DNA from: Pythium myriotylum
Taxonomy: Eukaryota; Oomycota; Peronosporomycetes; Pythiales; Pythiaceae
Length of the DNA stretch: 64,000 nt
Direction of reading: 5' to 3'
Assembly: GCA_023091665.1 (NCBI GenBank)
Contig: JALJCQ010000012.1
Span: 744,001-808,000 of the forward strand
The notes below the pieces were generated by a model, which was not told the DNA's origin, did no database searches, and saw only the letters and a program-made list of their open reading frames with translations. Below are positions 24,201-34,312 of the stretch, piece by piece. A program made the position numbers and the translations under genes. Position 1 is the stretch's first letter; every line of letters begins with the position of its first letter.

Positions 24201-25018
24201 TGAGGCAACACGGGGGGGGGGGGGGGGGACGACGGGAAGATCCGGCCTCGCGAGAGTGAGGACTGTGGCGTTCGTGGTGATTCAAGAAGTGGAGTGGGCC
24301 ATCGAATGCGTTTCGACGGGTCCGCCGAGGCGCCGCCGTGAGCATCAGCGCACTAGAGCTTTTGGGAGATTTGGTGAGAGATCTCAGATTGCCACCTCAC
24401 CCATTGGGTGAGGTGCTGGCTATGCGCACACTGGATTCTTTTGATATAGAGACCTGGACATGGAAAGAGATTCCGTGGGGTCTGGCTCTGAGTGGATAAA
24501 TGGCGAGAGCACAGAAACATCCAGCGTCCCTCTCACTACAGACAGTCGACGAGTGGGCTCGGTGTCGTGCGATTGTTTCGAACTCTCGTCATTACTGCAT
24601 TGTCTCCCTCTACTCACCGATGAATGCGCTGGTGATCGCTCGTGCTTGCGAGCGGAACTATGATGCGACAGATCACCATTCAATGAGTTGCAGTGGAGTT
24701 GCAGGCCAGAATACTCGGATGATCTGCACGTACGTCCAGATTCACGACTGTCGGCACAATACGTAACCTCTCACCGTGCTGCCATCAGCGGCGATTATAG
24801 ACCACTGTGTCTGTCATAGCCATGGGTTCTTGTCAAGTCGACAGACGAACTCCACGGCATTCAAGTTGTCTGGACCGTCGATGCTAGGCATCTTGATAAT
24901 CGTCGATTCACTTGTCGTGGCTAATTAGTCAGCACGTCATGCGCCGAATAAATACCAGCACTGGACTGATCCAAGTTCAAAGTCACAACGAAGAAGACAC
25001 CAACGACAGCCACTTCAC
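24201..25018. other. Intergenic region between the two elicitin-like loci
   Basis: About 820 bases. It starts with the promoter of the intact elicitin-like gene, including a 17-base G run at 24212-24228 only a dozen bases from the start codon. Several overlapping ORFs under 90 codons occur on both strands. None shows a recognisable motif, and I see no RNA gene. Confidence 0.45.
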
Positions 25019-25381
25019 TCAAAAAGATCTGTCAGTCGACAAAGATCTCGCTGGCCACATTGTCCAACCCGCGCCGACCTCGTCTCCCGCGACCTCCCAG
25101 AAGCGGAGCTGCTTGAAGTAGAACTTGTTTATCTTCTTTTCATCAGCTTCGCAGTCTGGCAATGCCGTAGCGAACAACTTCATCGCTCGACAATACGCAG
25201 TATCGTTGCAAAGATCGCGTGTTTGTTTGTCTGAGCCAACAAATGTAATGTGAGAGCACACACTCGAAAAAAAAAATCGTCTGGGAATCTGGGTCTCGGG
25301 TAGTGCGGAAATGTTGTTGAATGTGCAGGTTGTGGAGTTGGCTGCGTGAGAGCAAGTTGATAGTAGGGAACTGGTCCTCAT
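25019..25381 (-). pseudogene. Degenerate elicitin-like paralog
   Basis: A 120-codon frame that lines up with the mature part of the elicitin-like protein at 23781-24200. Shared points are an ANSTTC start of the mature region, SALPE, a C-x-D-x-A-x-C-R pair region (LCNDTAYCRAMK), LPDCEADEKK and NKFYFKQLRF. The last conserved cysteine is replaced (FWE where the intact gene has FCE), there is no usable signal peptide, and the C terminus ends without an anchor. A run of A near 25265-25274 (T-run on the coding strand) sits inside the region between cysteines 2 and 3 and may mark a frameshift. Best read as a decaying tandem duplicate, although transcription cannot be excluded. Confidence 0.7.
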
Positions 25382-25773
25382 CAGGGAGATTGTGGAGCGT
25401 CTAGAAGAATCCCCCTTGTAAGAGTGAAGACGTGTGAGGCAACGTATCAGGGCTCTCCAAAAAAGTATAGTTATTGAAATATTGTGAATATAAATACGTT
25501 GCCAACGTATTTATTGTCTGGAACAAAATTGGTCTCATGTAGCATGCTGTTGAACGGTCGAGGTGAAAGTTTCATCACTTGTGGCTGGACTGGGACATCT
25601 TGCGAGCGACTTGTCGGAACAATTGAAAGTGATCACAAAAGAGGGTCACAACTCCAACCTGGGCAACAGTGTTCAGAAGTCGTGTTTATTGGGCTTTTAC
25701 ACCACCGAAGCCTCTTCTCGACTCCTGTTTCCAGGGGAAGTCGAATAAATACGATGGTACGCGACCTTGGCCA
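25382..25773. other. Intergenic region
   Basis: About 390 bases upstream of the degenerate elicitin-like copy and downstream of the DGCR8-like gene. A small inverted repeat (AAATACGTT spaced by GCC from AACGTATTT) lies at about 25491-25512. A 61-codon plus-strand ORF at 25563-25748 has no recognised motif. Confidence 0.4.
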
Positions 25774-28335
25774 CTAATTGCGCTTCATCAATGGAGACTA
25801 GAGAGCATTAGTACTAAAGTTACCGGTGTCAGTCCTAGATAACTATCGTACTGGTCCTTGCTATTTGTTCGGCTTACCTTTGGTCGGTTGTATGGTGGCT
25901 CTCTCGGATCGGGGTACGGATATCCAGGCTGTGCACTGGTTAGGGGGGGTCTCGGCGCGTACACAACAGGGGGGGGAACTGCTGAATAAGGATTGGGGCC
26001 GTACATACTATACTGTGAAGGCGGTGGTGGAGGACGGGCTGCATAGCTCCAGTCTTCCCCCCCATAGTAACCACCTCCATATCCACCAGAGTTGGGACTG
26101 TAGTACTCGACGATCCGCTCGTTCTTCTTCCCGTAACCTCCATCGGCCCTGGGTGCCCATCCCGTCACCCCACCGCCATATCCTCCACCGTAACCCTCCC
26201 ATCCATGAGCAGCACCGTTGCGATCGTAAGAAGAGCCGCTCTGGCCATATCCGCCAGCGGAGCCTTGATTATGGAGTGGCGGAGACCGTCGCAATTTCTT
26301 CGACGGCGAAGCCCTCGAAGAAGAAAGATCGGTCTGAATGGGGGGCGGCACTTGATTCGCCAGTTCAGAGTGGTTACCTCTGCAGTACAAATCGGCGACT
26401 TCATGATAAAGCTTGGCAGATCGCTGGTTGAGCAGCACGAGCAACGACTGCGCCGCGTACTGTTTAGACACCTTCTTAGTCGGGGCAATACCCTTTAGAA
26501 CGCGAGACATGAGTCAATTTCCAGTTGATACAATGCCATGAGAGGCAGGATTCGAACCTCCGCGACAGTGCTTCCAGCTGAGACGATCGTTTTGAAGAGC
26601 TTTTGGCCGTCAACTTCATGGGGGATTGTGTTGTAGTTGACTGAGATTCCACGGTGACGATTCTGATACTCTTGTACGACTTGCGCGGGAGTCTTGATCG
26701 ACAAATCCATACACGCCTGCCGTTGCTACGTGAGTTCAAAAGCCACGGCCAAGGAAACAAACCTCAGAGCACACCTGAAGCACTCTAGGGTCGCCAATTT
26801 GAAGTGTCTTGAACTCTTCCCTGGTCTGTTCACTCACGGTCACTATCAGTTACAGATGAGAGGCACCGATCATAAAAGTACACTTACCAGCGAAGGTTCT
26901 CTATCCTCGGGTTTCTTAGGCTCTTCCTTGATCAAAGGGCCTTGTGGTGTTTGGGATTGCTGGGGTAATAGCGAAAACTTCCCGACTTTCCCTTGTTTCT
27001 TCAAGTCCATCCAGTAGTCGGGGACACTAGCGAGAAGCTAAGGTAAGTCTTCATCGAGAACCCCTGGACAAGCTACAAACTTACAGCTGTTCAAACACTG
27101 CTTCCGCCGCGCCTTCTTTCGCCAAAGGTTTGTTGGGGCCGGCAATGGTGGGATATTGCTTGCCGCCAATCGAGACATAGCACGCCATCGGCAGTTCGCT
27201 CCCTGCATACACCGTTATCCATCAGGTACGAGGTACGAGATCGATTCCGCACAGTGGGAGTCGTTACCTTCAGGCTTTGTGAACGTATATTGTGGGACTC
27301 CCTTCCACATCGCCATAGCAAACTCCTGTTAATTAAAGACGAACACGTCAGCCCACTCTCAGAACCCGTGAAGAACCAACCATCCTTACTCTCAGAAAGT
27401 CATGCACCGTCCGACCCTCCGGGCTGTCCAAGCATTTTCCGTTAACCTCGAGAAGTGGGATCGAAGCTCCGTTCCGTCGAACTTGGACCACCGACTTCGA
27501 AGCTGCTGCAAGCACTTCAGCCTTGCGCTTTTTCTGGGCGATCGCGGCTTCGAGCCGTGCGTTGCTTGGCTGCGGGAGCTGTCCACACAACATAACCATT
27601 TCGATGAGAACGCTGCCAACTCACGCCACCCGTCGCGATGCCGCGTACCTTTGGTCGCTGCAGCTCCTCTGACGATGGTCGACGCCGCCCCACGAGTTGC
27701 AGCGCTTGTCGAGACCCGGCCACCCGTCGACTGAAGATGCTCAGCGGGGGCACGTGGGTCGAGGCCAGCGCGACAAAGTCGGCGCCGATCGCGTCGAGCG
27801 TGTACGGCTTGGTCCAGGTCACGACGTGCAGTTCCTCGTTCACAAAGCACGGCAGTCCCGAGTCGTGGAGGACGCGCAGCCAGCCGGGCGGCAAGTCGGC
27901 GTCCTGGGCGCTCGCCTGCATCTTGGGCTTGTCGTCGCTCGCCGTCTCGGTCGTCGTGATGAGCTGCACCACGCGCCGCGGCTCCTGGCTCTCGTCGTCC
28001 TGCGCGGAGGCCTCGTGGGCGTCGTCGGGCTCTGGTGGCTCCGTGGCCGCGTCGCCACGCCGCAGCGGCATGGGCTGCGCGGCTTCTGCGGCGGCACTCA
28101 ATTGGATTAGTCCCGCGTCCGGAGCGGCGCGCGGCGGCGGCGCGGGCGGCTCACCATCGGCTCGCATGGCGCGCAGCTCTTGGATCTCCGCCTGGAGGTT
28201 CATGCGGACGGGTGCGCGTTTTTGCCGACGAGCCTTGGCGAGGTTGGTGTCTTTGTGCCGGGAGGTGCCATTTTCAACCAATCGTTGAGCTTGAAACAGA
28301 GGTTTTAACCAATCAAATGATGATCTGCGCGGCAT
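25774..28335 (-). CDS. DGCR8/Pasha-like protein: WW motif plus two dsRNA-binding domains
   Basis: Nine exons (28335-27649, 27578-27390, 27325-27268, 27202-27085, 27026-26888, 26825-26763, 26725-26558, 26492-25878, 25797-25774) keep phase and give 686 residues. Order of parts: a basic and then acidic disordered N terminus; a WW-type segment at 148-178 (LPPGWLRVLHDSG ... VVTWTKPY); HVPPLS at 194-199; a helical linker (ARLEAAIAQKKRKAEVLAAA); dsRBD1 about 284-352, ending with the basic NKPLAKEGAAEAVFEQL helix; a short bridge with LQIGDPRVLQV; dsRBD2 about 430-497, ending APTKKVSKQYAAQSLLVLL; and a Gly/Tyr-rich prion-like tail of about 160 residues. This is the layout of DGCR8/Pasha, the RNA-binding partner of Drosha. 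The Cys that binds heme in animal DGCR8 is not evident after HVPPLS. The role in RNA processing is inferred. Confidence 0.75.
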
Positions 28336-28505
28336 GATCGGATTGATGTGAAGAGGGAAAAACCAAAAAAAAAAAATCAATGATAATTAGGGAGTGCAAC
28401 TTGGCTGCGTTTCGAGAAGGTGAGCTATCGGTAGGAGCCAACAGGACGCAGTGTACGGGGAGAGACGCAGGACAAGATGTGGAGAGTGGAAGAGTCGCGG
28501 AGAGA

Positions 28506-30017
28506 TCACTTTCTCCACCGGGTGCTGGAGTTGGAGACGGTCGTGGATCGCTTTGACGACGGCTTGGACTGGCGTGAGTCGACCGACGGCGTGCGCGGCT
28601 GCCGCATGACCAGCGCTTGCTTCTCCTTCTGGAGTCGGTCGATCTCTTCTTCCAGTTTCTTGTTGCGGGCCCACATTTTCTTGAGAAGCTTCGTTCGCTC
28701 CTCGTAGGACCCATCGTCGCTGTGCTCATCCCCACTGTCGAGTGACGGATACTCTTCCAGGGGCTCCGATCCGGAATCCGAGCTGCCTTTGCCGCCCTTC
28801 TCACCTTTGTTCTTGAACTTCTTCTTCGTGAGCTTTGACTGGAGCACGCGTACTTGTTCGATCAACGATGCGTTCTCCTGCTTGAGCACCTCGACATACT
28901 TGATCTTCTGCTGCGGGTTGTTGTTGCCCGCAAGCTTGACGTTCTCTTCCCACGCACGCTCGGCCGATTCAATAGCGTTGTCACGCTGCACTCGCAGGTC
29001 TTCGTTCTCGACGCGGAACGTCTCAACGTAGGCCTTGAGGGTCTTGATAGTCTGCCACAGTTCGTGAATCTTTGCTTCACACCGCTCATGGACGTCATCT
29101 GGCTGTTCGCCAAGGCCGTCGATGCCAAGTTCATCATGAAGCTCTTCCTCCGGATCGTGAGGTGAATCTCTGGTCGTGTCGCCCTGGTTATTCGATTCAA
29201 GACTGATTTCTTGGACTTTGTTTATTTGGGCCAGCTCTCCGTGTAGCCGAATGTTCTCTTCCTCAAATTCTTCAATGTGAGATCGCAGCTGAATGTTCTC
29301 GGCGTCGATGACCGATAACTTCGCCGACAAATCCTCCACCTGAGCGAGCAGATCAGCCTCGGATGCAATTGTCGCCTGCTTGTGGCGGTGGAGTTGCGCC
29401 TTCAGAGCGTCATTTTGCGCCTGCAACGCATCCACTTTGCTCTGCAGCTCTCGTTCTCGGGGCGATGCCAGCTCGGGCTCGTCGTATGTCGAGATCGACG
29501 CCTCGGGCTCGTCGAGGAACGACGACGACTGGTCATGGGCCACGGCGCGGCGCCATTTCTCCAGGAACGGGATCGCCTCCTCCGGCATCACCAGCACTTC
29601 GCTGCTACCGCGGGTCTTTTTCACCGGCGAGATGCCATCGAACGAGAGCCGCTTGTTCGGCAAGTGCTTGCCCTTGAGCAGGTCCTTCTCGGGGGGCGAG
29701 AGCCCCTGCATCACTCGGTGCATGAAGTGCACTTGCTCTTTCATCGCCTGCAGCTGCGTGCGCAGCCGCCGCACTTCCTCCGTGTCGGTCGAGACGCTGC
29801 TCACGGCGCGGCGCAGCGGCTGCGAGCTTGGCGGCTCGCCCAGTTCGCGCTCTCGGCCGCGGCGCGGCTCGCTCATGACGCCCGGCACGCGCGGCACGAC
29901 GGGCGCGAGCATCTCGCTCTCGGCGGCGTCCGTTCGCCGCTGGCTCTCGGGCGCCGGGCTTTTGGTGTTCGCTCGCTGCGAGGGCTTGGCGCGCGGGGGC
30001 TGCTGCGTCTCGCGCAT
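28506..30017 (-). CDS. Long coiled-coil protein with KIF15/HMMR-like motif
   Basis: Single-exon 503-residue protein. Residues 1-75 are disordered (Pro/Arg/Ser). Coiled-coil stretches lie at about 78-105, 185-270 and 310-400, with a final helix at about 440-470, separated by acidic Ser/Asp linkers. Residues 362-384 (LAGNNNPQQKIKYV, then LKQEN) match the conserved N-x-x-QKI-x-x-V-x-x-LKxEN element near the end of kinesin-12 (KIF15) and HMMR proteins, which target spindle microtubules. There is no motor domain here or nearby, so it is not a kinesin by itself. A microtubule- or spindle-associated scaffold is the most likely role. The motif match is seen; the function is inferred. Confidence 0.7.
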   Translation of the reverse strand: MRETQQPPRAKPSQRANTKSPAPESQRRTDAAESEMLAPVVPRVPGVMSEPRRGRERELGEPPSSQPLRRAVSSVSTDTEEVRRLRTQLQAMKEQVHFMHRVMQGLSPPEKDLLKGKHLPNKRLSFDGISPVKKTRGSSEVLVMPEEAIPFLEKWRRAVAHDQSSSFLDEPEASISTYDEPELASPRERELQSKVDALQAQNDALKAQLHRHKQATIASEADLLAQVEDLSAKLSVIDAENIQLRSHIEEFEEENIRLHGELAQINKVQEISLESNNQGDTTRDSPHDPEEELHDELGIDGLGEQPDDVHERCEAKIHELWQTIKTLKAYVETFRVENEDLRVQRDNAIESAERAWEENVKLAGNNNPQQKIKYVEVLKQENASLIEQVRVLQSKLTKKKFKNKGEKGGKGSSDSGSEPLEEYPSLDSGDEHSDDGSYEERTKLLKKMWARNKKLEEEIDRLQKEKQALVMRQPRTPSVDSRQSKPSSKRSTTVSNSSTRWRK

Positions 30018-30739
30018 CGTGGCGGCCGGAAATGGCGCTCGCGAAGAGCTCCCTCTCTTGTCTCAGTCCATGGGCAGTGAAATTACACACGCAGACCCCA
30101 AGGGGCCGGGGTGGGCCATAAAAAGGGGTAGGTGGGAGAGAGACCCATACTGAAACCGAGAGAACGACCTTGGTGACAGGTCGGGGGTAGGGGAAAAGGG
30201 GGGGGGGGGGGGTGAAGAATCGAATTGAACAGGGACAAATATTATCAGTATCTGATGCGGTTTTGAAACTTCAAAACAGGGTGGGGGTGGGGGGTCAAAA
30301 TTGAAGAAAACGCTGATGTCATTTTGTTTTGGGGGGTTGCTTGGTTTTGGGCCCGTTTCCTGCTTATGCTTGATGAGGGCAGTGTAGTAGCATTCACATA
30401 AGAAGGGGCGAAGCATACAGAATTGGGGTGCGAGCATAAAACGGGGATCTGGAGCATACACAGCTGGCTTGTTTCAGGTGCCAGCATACACGAAACGGCT
30501 ACCCAGCATACCAGTGGTGTGGTGCACACAAACCAGCTTGTAAAAGAGACAACCACCGTTATAAATGTTCTCCACGCCATAAAAGACAGTCTAGAACGAG
30601 GTGTGCACATACAAATCGGACTCGATGAATGGCGAGCACGAGTCAGGGGAGTCAGGCAGACGCGCCTGGTGCTTGTGCCGTATCATCTGCTCAGAACCAT
30701 GAGTTGGACTGTGCATGCCGCTCGGCTGACCGAAGATGA
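30018..30739. other. Intergenic, low-complexity region
   Basis: About 720 bases upstream of the coiled-coil gene. It contains a G-rich stretch (about 30181-30212, with a 13-base G run) and T/G-rich sequence, then the diffuse edge of the transposon-rich region. Short recurring GCATACA words occur at about 30412-30510. No supported gene. Confidence 0.4.
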
Positions 30740-31545
30740 GTTTGACGAGCTGATAGATGAAGAGATGTGTTGCTTCAATACCTACTACTCGAAGACGTAA
30801 CCAAAATGCGCTCTCTGTGGAGATCTTTCACGGGATGATTTGGCGGCGCTTTAAATGTGGGAGTGCTGACTGCTACAATGCTGCGGTCGAGCTAGAGAAG
30901 GTCAAGCTCACGAAGAGCAGCGTCCTTACGGACAGCAGCGCCAACACCGACAATAGCGCCGTTATGGACAGCAGATGCAGAGAAAAGAAGCGTTTACCGT
31001 CCCCAAACTGGCGGAAGAAGATCGTGCTGTCTCGTTGTTTGGAAGGTGTTATACTGCACTGCCTACGACTGCTACCGCACGGAGCACAACGTGATGCTGC
31101 ACGTTCGAAGTTCCGACAAATGTAGTGTCCGCCAGGGGCCTCAGCTCTTGGTCGAAATGCGTGCGTTCATTGCAAAGGAAGACAAGCTCGGAACTGCTCC
31201 ACAAAACACACGCACGAAGCTGAGGTCGGCTTACCCCAAACTCCATCGAGGGTGGCCAATCTCTATTGTAACTGTGGAAAAGATCGTTCGTTACTGGTTT
31301 TACTCCCGCGGCATTGACCCAAAGAAGGTGTTTGTGATTGGTTCGTTTTTGGACGACGACGGCTTTCATGTTGGGACGGGAGAAGATGATGATCCGCTGC
31401 ATCTCGGCCTCACGACAGTCGAATTGCTCGAAAACTGTGCGAATTATATGTTCGGCCAGCAATGTTTCATGCAGATGCGACGTTCAAGCTTTTGATTACA
31501 TGCATTGTGTGGTGAAGGCGTGGGGGCAAATCCTGCCGCTCAGCG
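30740..31545 (+). pseudogene. MULE-type DNA transposase remnant
   Basis: Broken plus-strand reading frames. The best piece (31046-31495, 149 codons) has the features preceding the catalytic core of Mutator-like transposases in oomycetes: a tyrosine-rich zinc-like start (YCTAYDCYR), a KIVRYWF helix and a DDDGFHVGTGEDDDPLHLGLTT block. After a frameshift near 31470 a second frame continues FHADATFKLLIT, which corresponds to the first catalytic Asp motif (H-x-D-A-T-(F/Y)-K-L) of MULE transposases. Sequence beyond about 31545 has no transposase signal, so the catalytic core is mostly lost. The upstream part is weak. Confidence 0.55.
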
Positions 31546-32295
31546 AGGGCGGAGCAGGTGCCGCACACGGGTCCACACAGACTCTTTGGGCTGGTCGGTC
31601 GCTGCTGACGTTAACACCCCGCTGTCACAGTCGCTGACGGGGTGAACCGCAGGCACTTAGGCTTGAAGTCCGGGGGGTCTTGGCCAACGGGGTCGTGAAG
31701 CCCGCTGGTTTGTCGCCTTGACACAGCACGTGGATCGCTGGTCACGTGCCGCGTGCGACGGGGAAGCGCAGAGCCGATCGTCACCAGAAGCTGGCTGGTG
31801 GCCCGGATGCGCGGGGGGGACGGGACGCTCCTCGTCCGGCGGTCACAGCACCTGGTGCTGGTCTTCCCCTGCTCTTCGGTCTCTCGATACGCGTGGGCAG
31901 CAGCAGCCACACGCGCTTCGGTCGGAATACGGTCGTCAGGTGCGCCTTGTCGAGACGCACCCGGAGGTTTTAGCGTCGCCTCCTGCAGCGACGGGTCTTG
32001 TGACTTCTGGACTCGAAGTCCTTACTTGAGGGGCTTGAGTGCTTGGCAGCAAATTCCAGAGTTTTATTTTCCAACAACCGAATACCTGACCCAGAGAGTC
32101 AGATGCCTACGTGACTGTCTACCCTATACCGCACCTGCCCTGTCTCTGCACTGGCATCGGGTAATCACCCAGCTACGTAATCAGGTGCTGATCACCCACC
32201 TACTGAGTCTGATGCTACTCAGGCTCCTCAGATCTGTTCCTACTGTATCAGACCGCTCAGGGCCTCAACGACGATCCAGCCTCTGGGCCACGTCT
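31546..32295. other. Non-coding repeat-rich stretch with left copy of an inverted repeat
   Basis: No supported gene. GC-rich overlapping ORFs occur without motifs. Positions 32209-32279 form the left copy of a 70-bp imperfect inverted repeat whose partner is at 33612-33681; the two brackets enclose the foldback element and a coiled-coil fragment. Confidence 0.5.
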
Positions 32296-32701
32296 CAGGT
32301 GCTGGGATATAACCGTCACGTCCGTCTCATGCGTACGCATCTGGGGACGTTGTAGATGTGACGAACTCGGCGTGCGGGGCTCGCTACCGTCCATCTTGCC
32401 GTTGCCGAAGGATGGATGGCCTTGATGTCGACGGAATGTTGAGGGAGGTGCATCAAGTCTGAATACACCCCAAAACCTCAGGCCACTTCACCACAATTGT
32501 TTTGTGGTGAAGTGTCCTGAGTTTTGAGGTGTATCTAGACTTGATACACCTCCCTCAACATGCAGTCGACATCAAGGCCATCCATCAGTCTGCAATGGCA
32601 AGATGGAGGATGGCAAGCTCTACACGTCGAATTCGTCATCTCCACGACATCCCCAGATGCGTGTCCATGAGACGGACGTGACGGCCACGTCCCAGCACCT
32701 G
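32296..32701. mobile_element. 406-bp foldback (near-perfect hairpin) element
   Basis: The sequence reads forward from CAGGTGCTGGG at 32296 and is mirrored as its reverse complement ending at 32701. The apex is at about 32497-32501 between CCACAA (32491-32496) and TTGTGG (32502-32507). Matching blocks along the arms include GTCACGTCCGTCTCATG, GCATCTGGGGA, GATGGCCTTGATGTCGAC, TTGAGGGAGGTG, ATCAAGTCT and CACTTCACCACAA. The arms are about 200 bp each with a few mismatches and small indels. It has no ORF. This is a foldback-type non-autonomous transposon or hairpin MITE; any transcript would fold into long dsRNA. Confidence 0.8.
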
Positions 32702-32703
32702 AC

Positions 32704-33317
32704 GTGAGTTGGAACTAGAAAACGAGTTGGAGGAGCAAAGAAAGAAATGGGCTATCGACAGAACGACGGTCAGCCAACAACTCCGCCTGCTTGAGAAGGA
32801 GAGAGATCTCTCTTTGGAACAAAACTAGCGCTACGGGGCTGATTTAATTGCCTTGCAGAAGAAGTGCGGTGAGTCTTCTCTTTCTTCGAGTTTTCTGCCT
32901 GTTATAATAACCTGCTACGATTGAGAAGACCGACTGTACGCAGATTGCGAGAGCTCAAGGGAGAAACTAAACCAAGCAGACGGACAGAACCGTTCCTTGG
33001 AAGTCAGGGTCCAGGTACGTTTTGCAAGTATGAATTTATTCGGAGCATGCTATCTCATGGTGCCGCAGGACCTAGAGAGAGCGATCGCTCTCCACGAGAG
33101 TCTCAGTCGTGAGGAGCGCGAGTCTCAGGTCAAGTCGATGGCCGAGCGCCTCCTTGAGATGGAAAAGACTCTCGCGGAGAAAGACGAGCTGGCCAAGAAA
33201 CTCGACCGCCAGTTAACAGCGTCTAAGCTCTTAGCGAGGCAGTCGAAGAAGGCGAAAGAGCAGCTCCAAGATCGCATCTCCAAGCTGCAGGAGGGGCTTG
33301 CGTCGCGCGAGACGTAA
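32704..33317 (+). pseudogene. Coiled-coil gene fragment with an in-frame stop
   Basis: A helical frame starts immediately after the foldback hairpin (ELENELEEQRKKWA) and meets a TAG near 32828. It then stays open through a splice-consistent exon chain: donor GTGAGT near 32870, acceptor before ATTGCGAG near 32944, donor GTACGTTTTG near 33014, and acceptor before GACCTAGAG near 33069. It ends at 33315-33317 in KLQEGLASRET. All exons encode charged heptad-like coiled coil (for example ERLLEMEKTLAEKDELAKKL). The 5' end of the gene is missing where the hairpin lies. Parent gene unknown. Confidence 0.5.
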
Positions 33318-33448
33318 GCACACGTCTAATTTATGCTGTAGCGTAACCTCTGCTATAAGATGACATACAGCATCGTACAATAGAGGTAGGCAGTTGAAGG
33401 TGGGTTTGGATCTGGGGCATTCTCCGGTGAGCTTCTCACAAGAAACAC

Positions 33449-33757
33449 ATGATGACACTCGGCGAAGATGGCGACCTCCGCGCGCGCCTACTGGGCGACC
33501 ATGACGACGACGCGACGACCGTGAGCAGCGCGGAATATGCAAGTGCGCCGCTCTCGGAGATCGACGTCGCCGACAGCGACTACGAGCTGATCTCCAAGCG
33601 CGAGACGCTCGTGGATCGTCGTCGAGGCCCTGAGCGGTCTGATACAGCAGGAACAGATCTGATGAGCCTGAGTAGTATCAGATTCGTGGTGCAACCACCT
33701 GCGACGAGCTTGTGGCTGGGAAACCCAGCAGGAGAGTTGAAAATGATCAATAAGTGA
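33449..33757 (+). pseudogene. Acidic N-terminal gene fragment cut by a repeat
   Basis: The frame starts MMTLGEDGDLRARLLGD and continues with acidic, Ser-rich sequence to about 33611. From 33612 it reads through the right copy of the 70-bp inverted repeat (to 33681) and into flanking repeat sequence before stopping at 33757. The natural continuation is therefore lost. No family is recognised. Its position 3' of a coiled-coil fragment suggests both derive from resident genes broken by repeats. Confidence 0.35.
33612..33681. repeat. Right copy of a 70-bp inverted repeat
   Basis: The reverse complement of this stretch matches 32209-32279 with only a few substitutions (for example both contain TCAGATCTGTTCCT and GTATCAGACCGCTCAGGGCCTC). 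The pair is 1.3 kb apart in opposite orientation. Confidence 0.7.
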
Positions 33758-34312
33758 TCCAAATATTCGTATGTGATTGTCACAGTCTCTATATACATAC
33801 GATGTGCATGTCGCCAACCTGTTACCTGTATGCTCGACGACGATTGTAATGGTAGTCTTGGAGGGTTTTTTAAACGCCGATCTTTGATGATCACATCAGG
33901 ATTAGGATGAAAGAAAGCGTAGTCTTTCTCGAGAGTTTTATGTCTTCATTTGATGCATAACGGAAACGCATGTTCATTGAGTTAGTTCACGACATCTACA
34001 ATTTGGGCTCTGCTTGGAGTCCGTGATGAGGTTCGCATCCACGGTCGTAATTGGTTCAGCGTAGTTATTGAGACGGTTATGTCCCCAAGAGCCACAAGTG
34101 GGGCCCGTGACGCCGCAGCGTCGGCACCCGCTGCTGCCAGCCCACTGTGATTGGCTGGGAGGTTGAAGGTGCACCTTCAACCTCCATCAACCAAAAACCC
34201 ACTTGTCCCAGTCGCCACGTTTGCGACATCGTATTGATAGAAGGACTGTTCTGATTGGTTAGAATCGATCAGAGCGGATCCTGATTGGCCAAATCAATTC
34301 GAAGTTTCTAGC
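33758..34312. other. Non-coding region
   Basis: About 550 AT-richer bases after the truncated ORF. A short direct mirror occurs near 34155-34185 (GGAGGTTGAAGGTGCACCTTCAACCTCC, a 28-bp palindrome). No gene seen. Confidence 0.45.
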
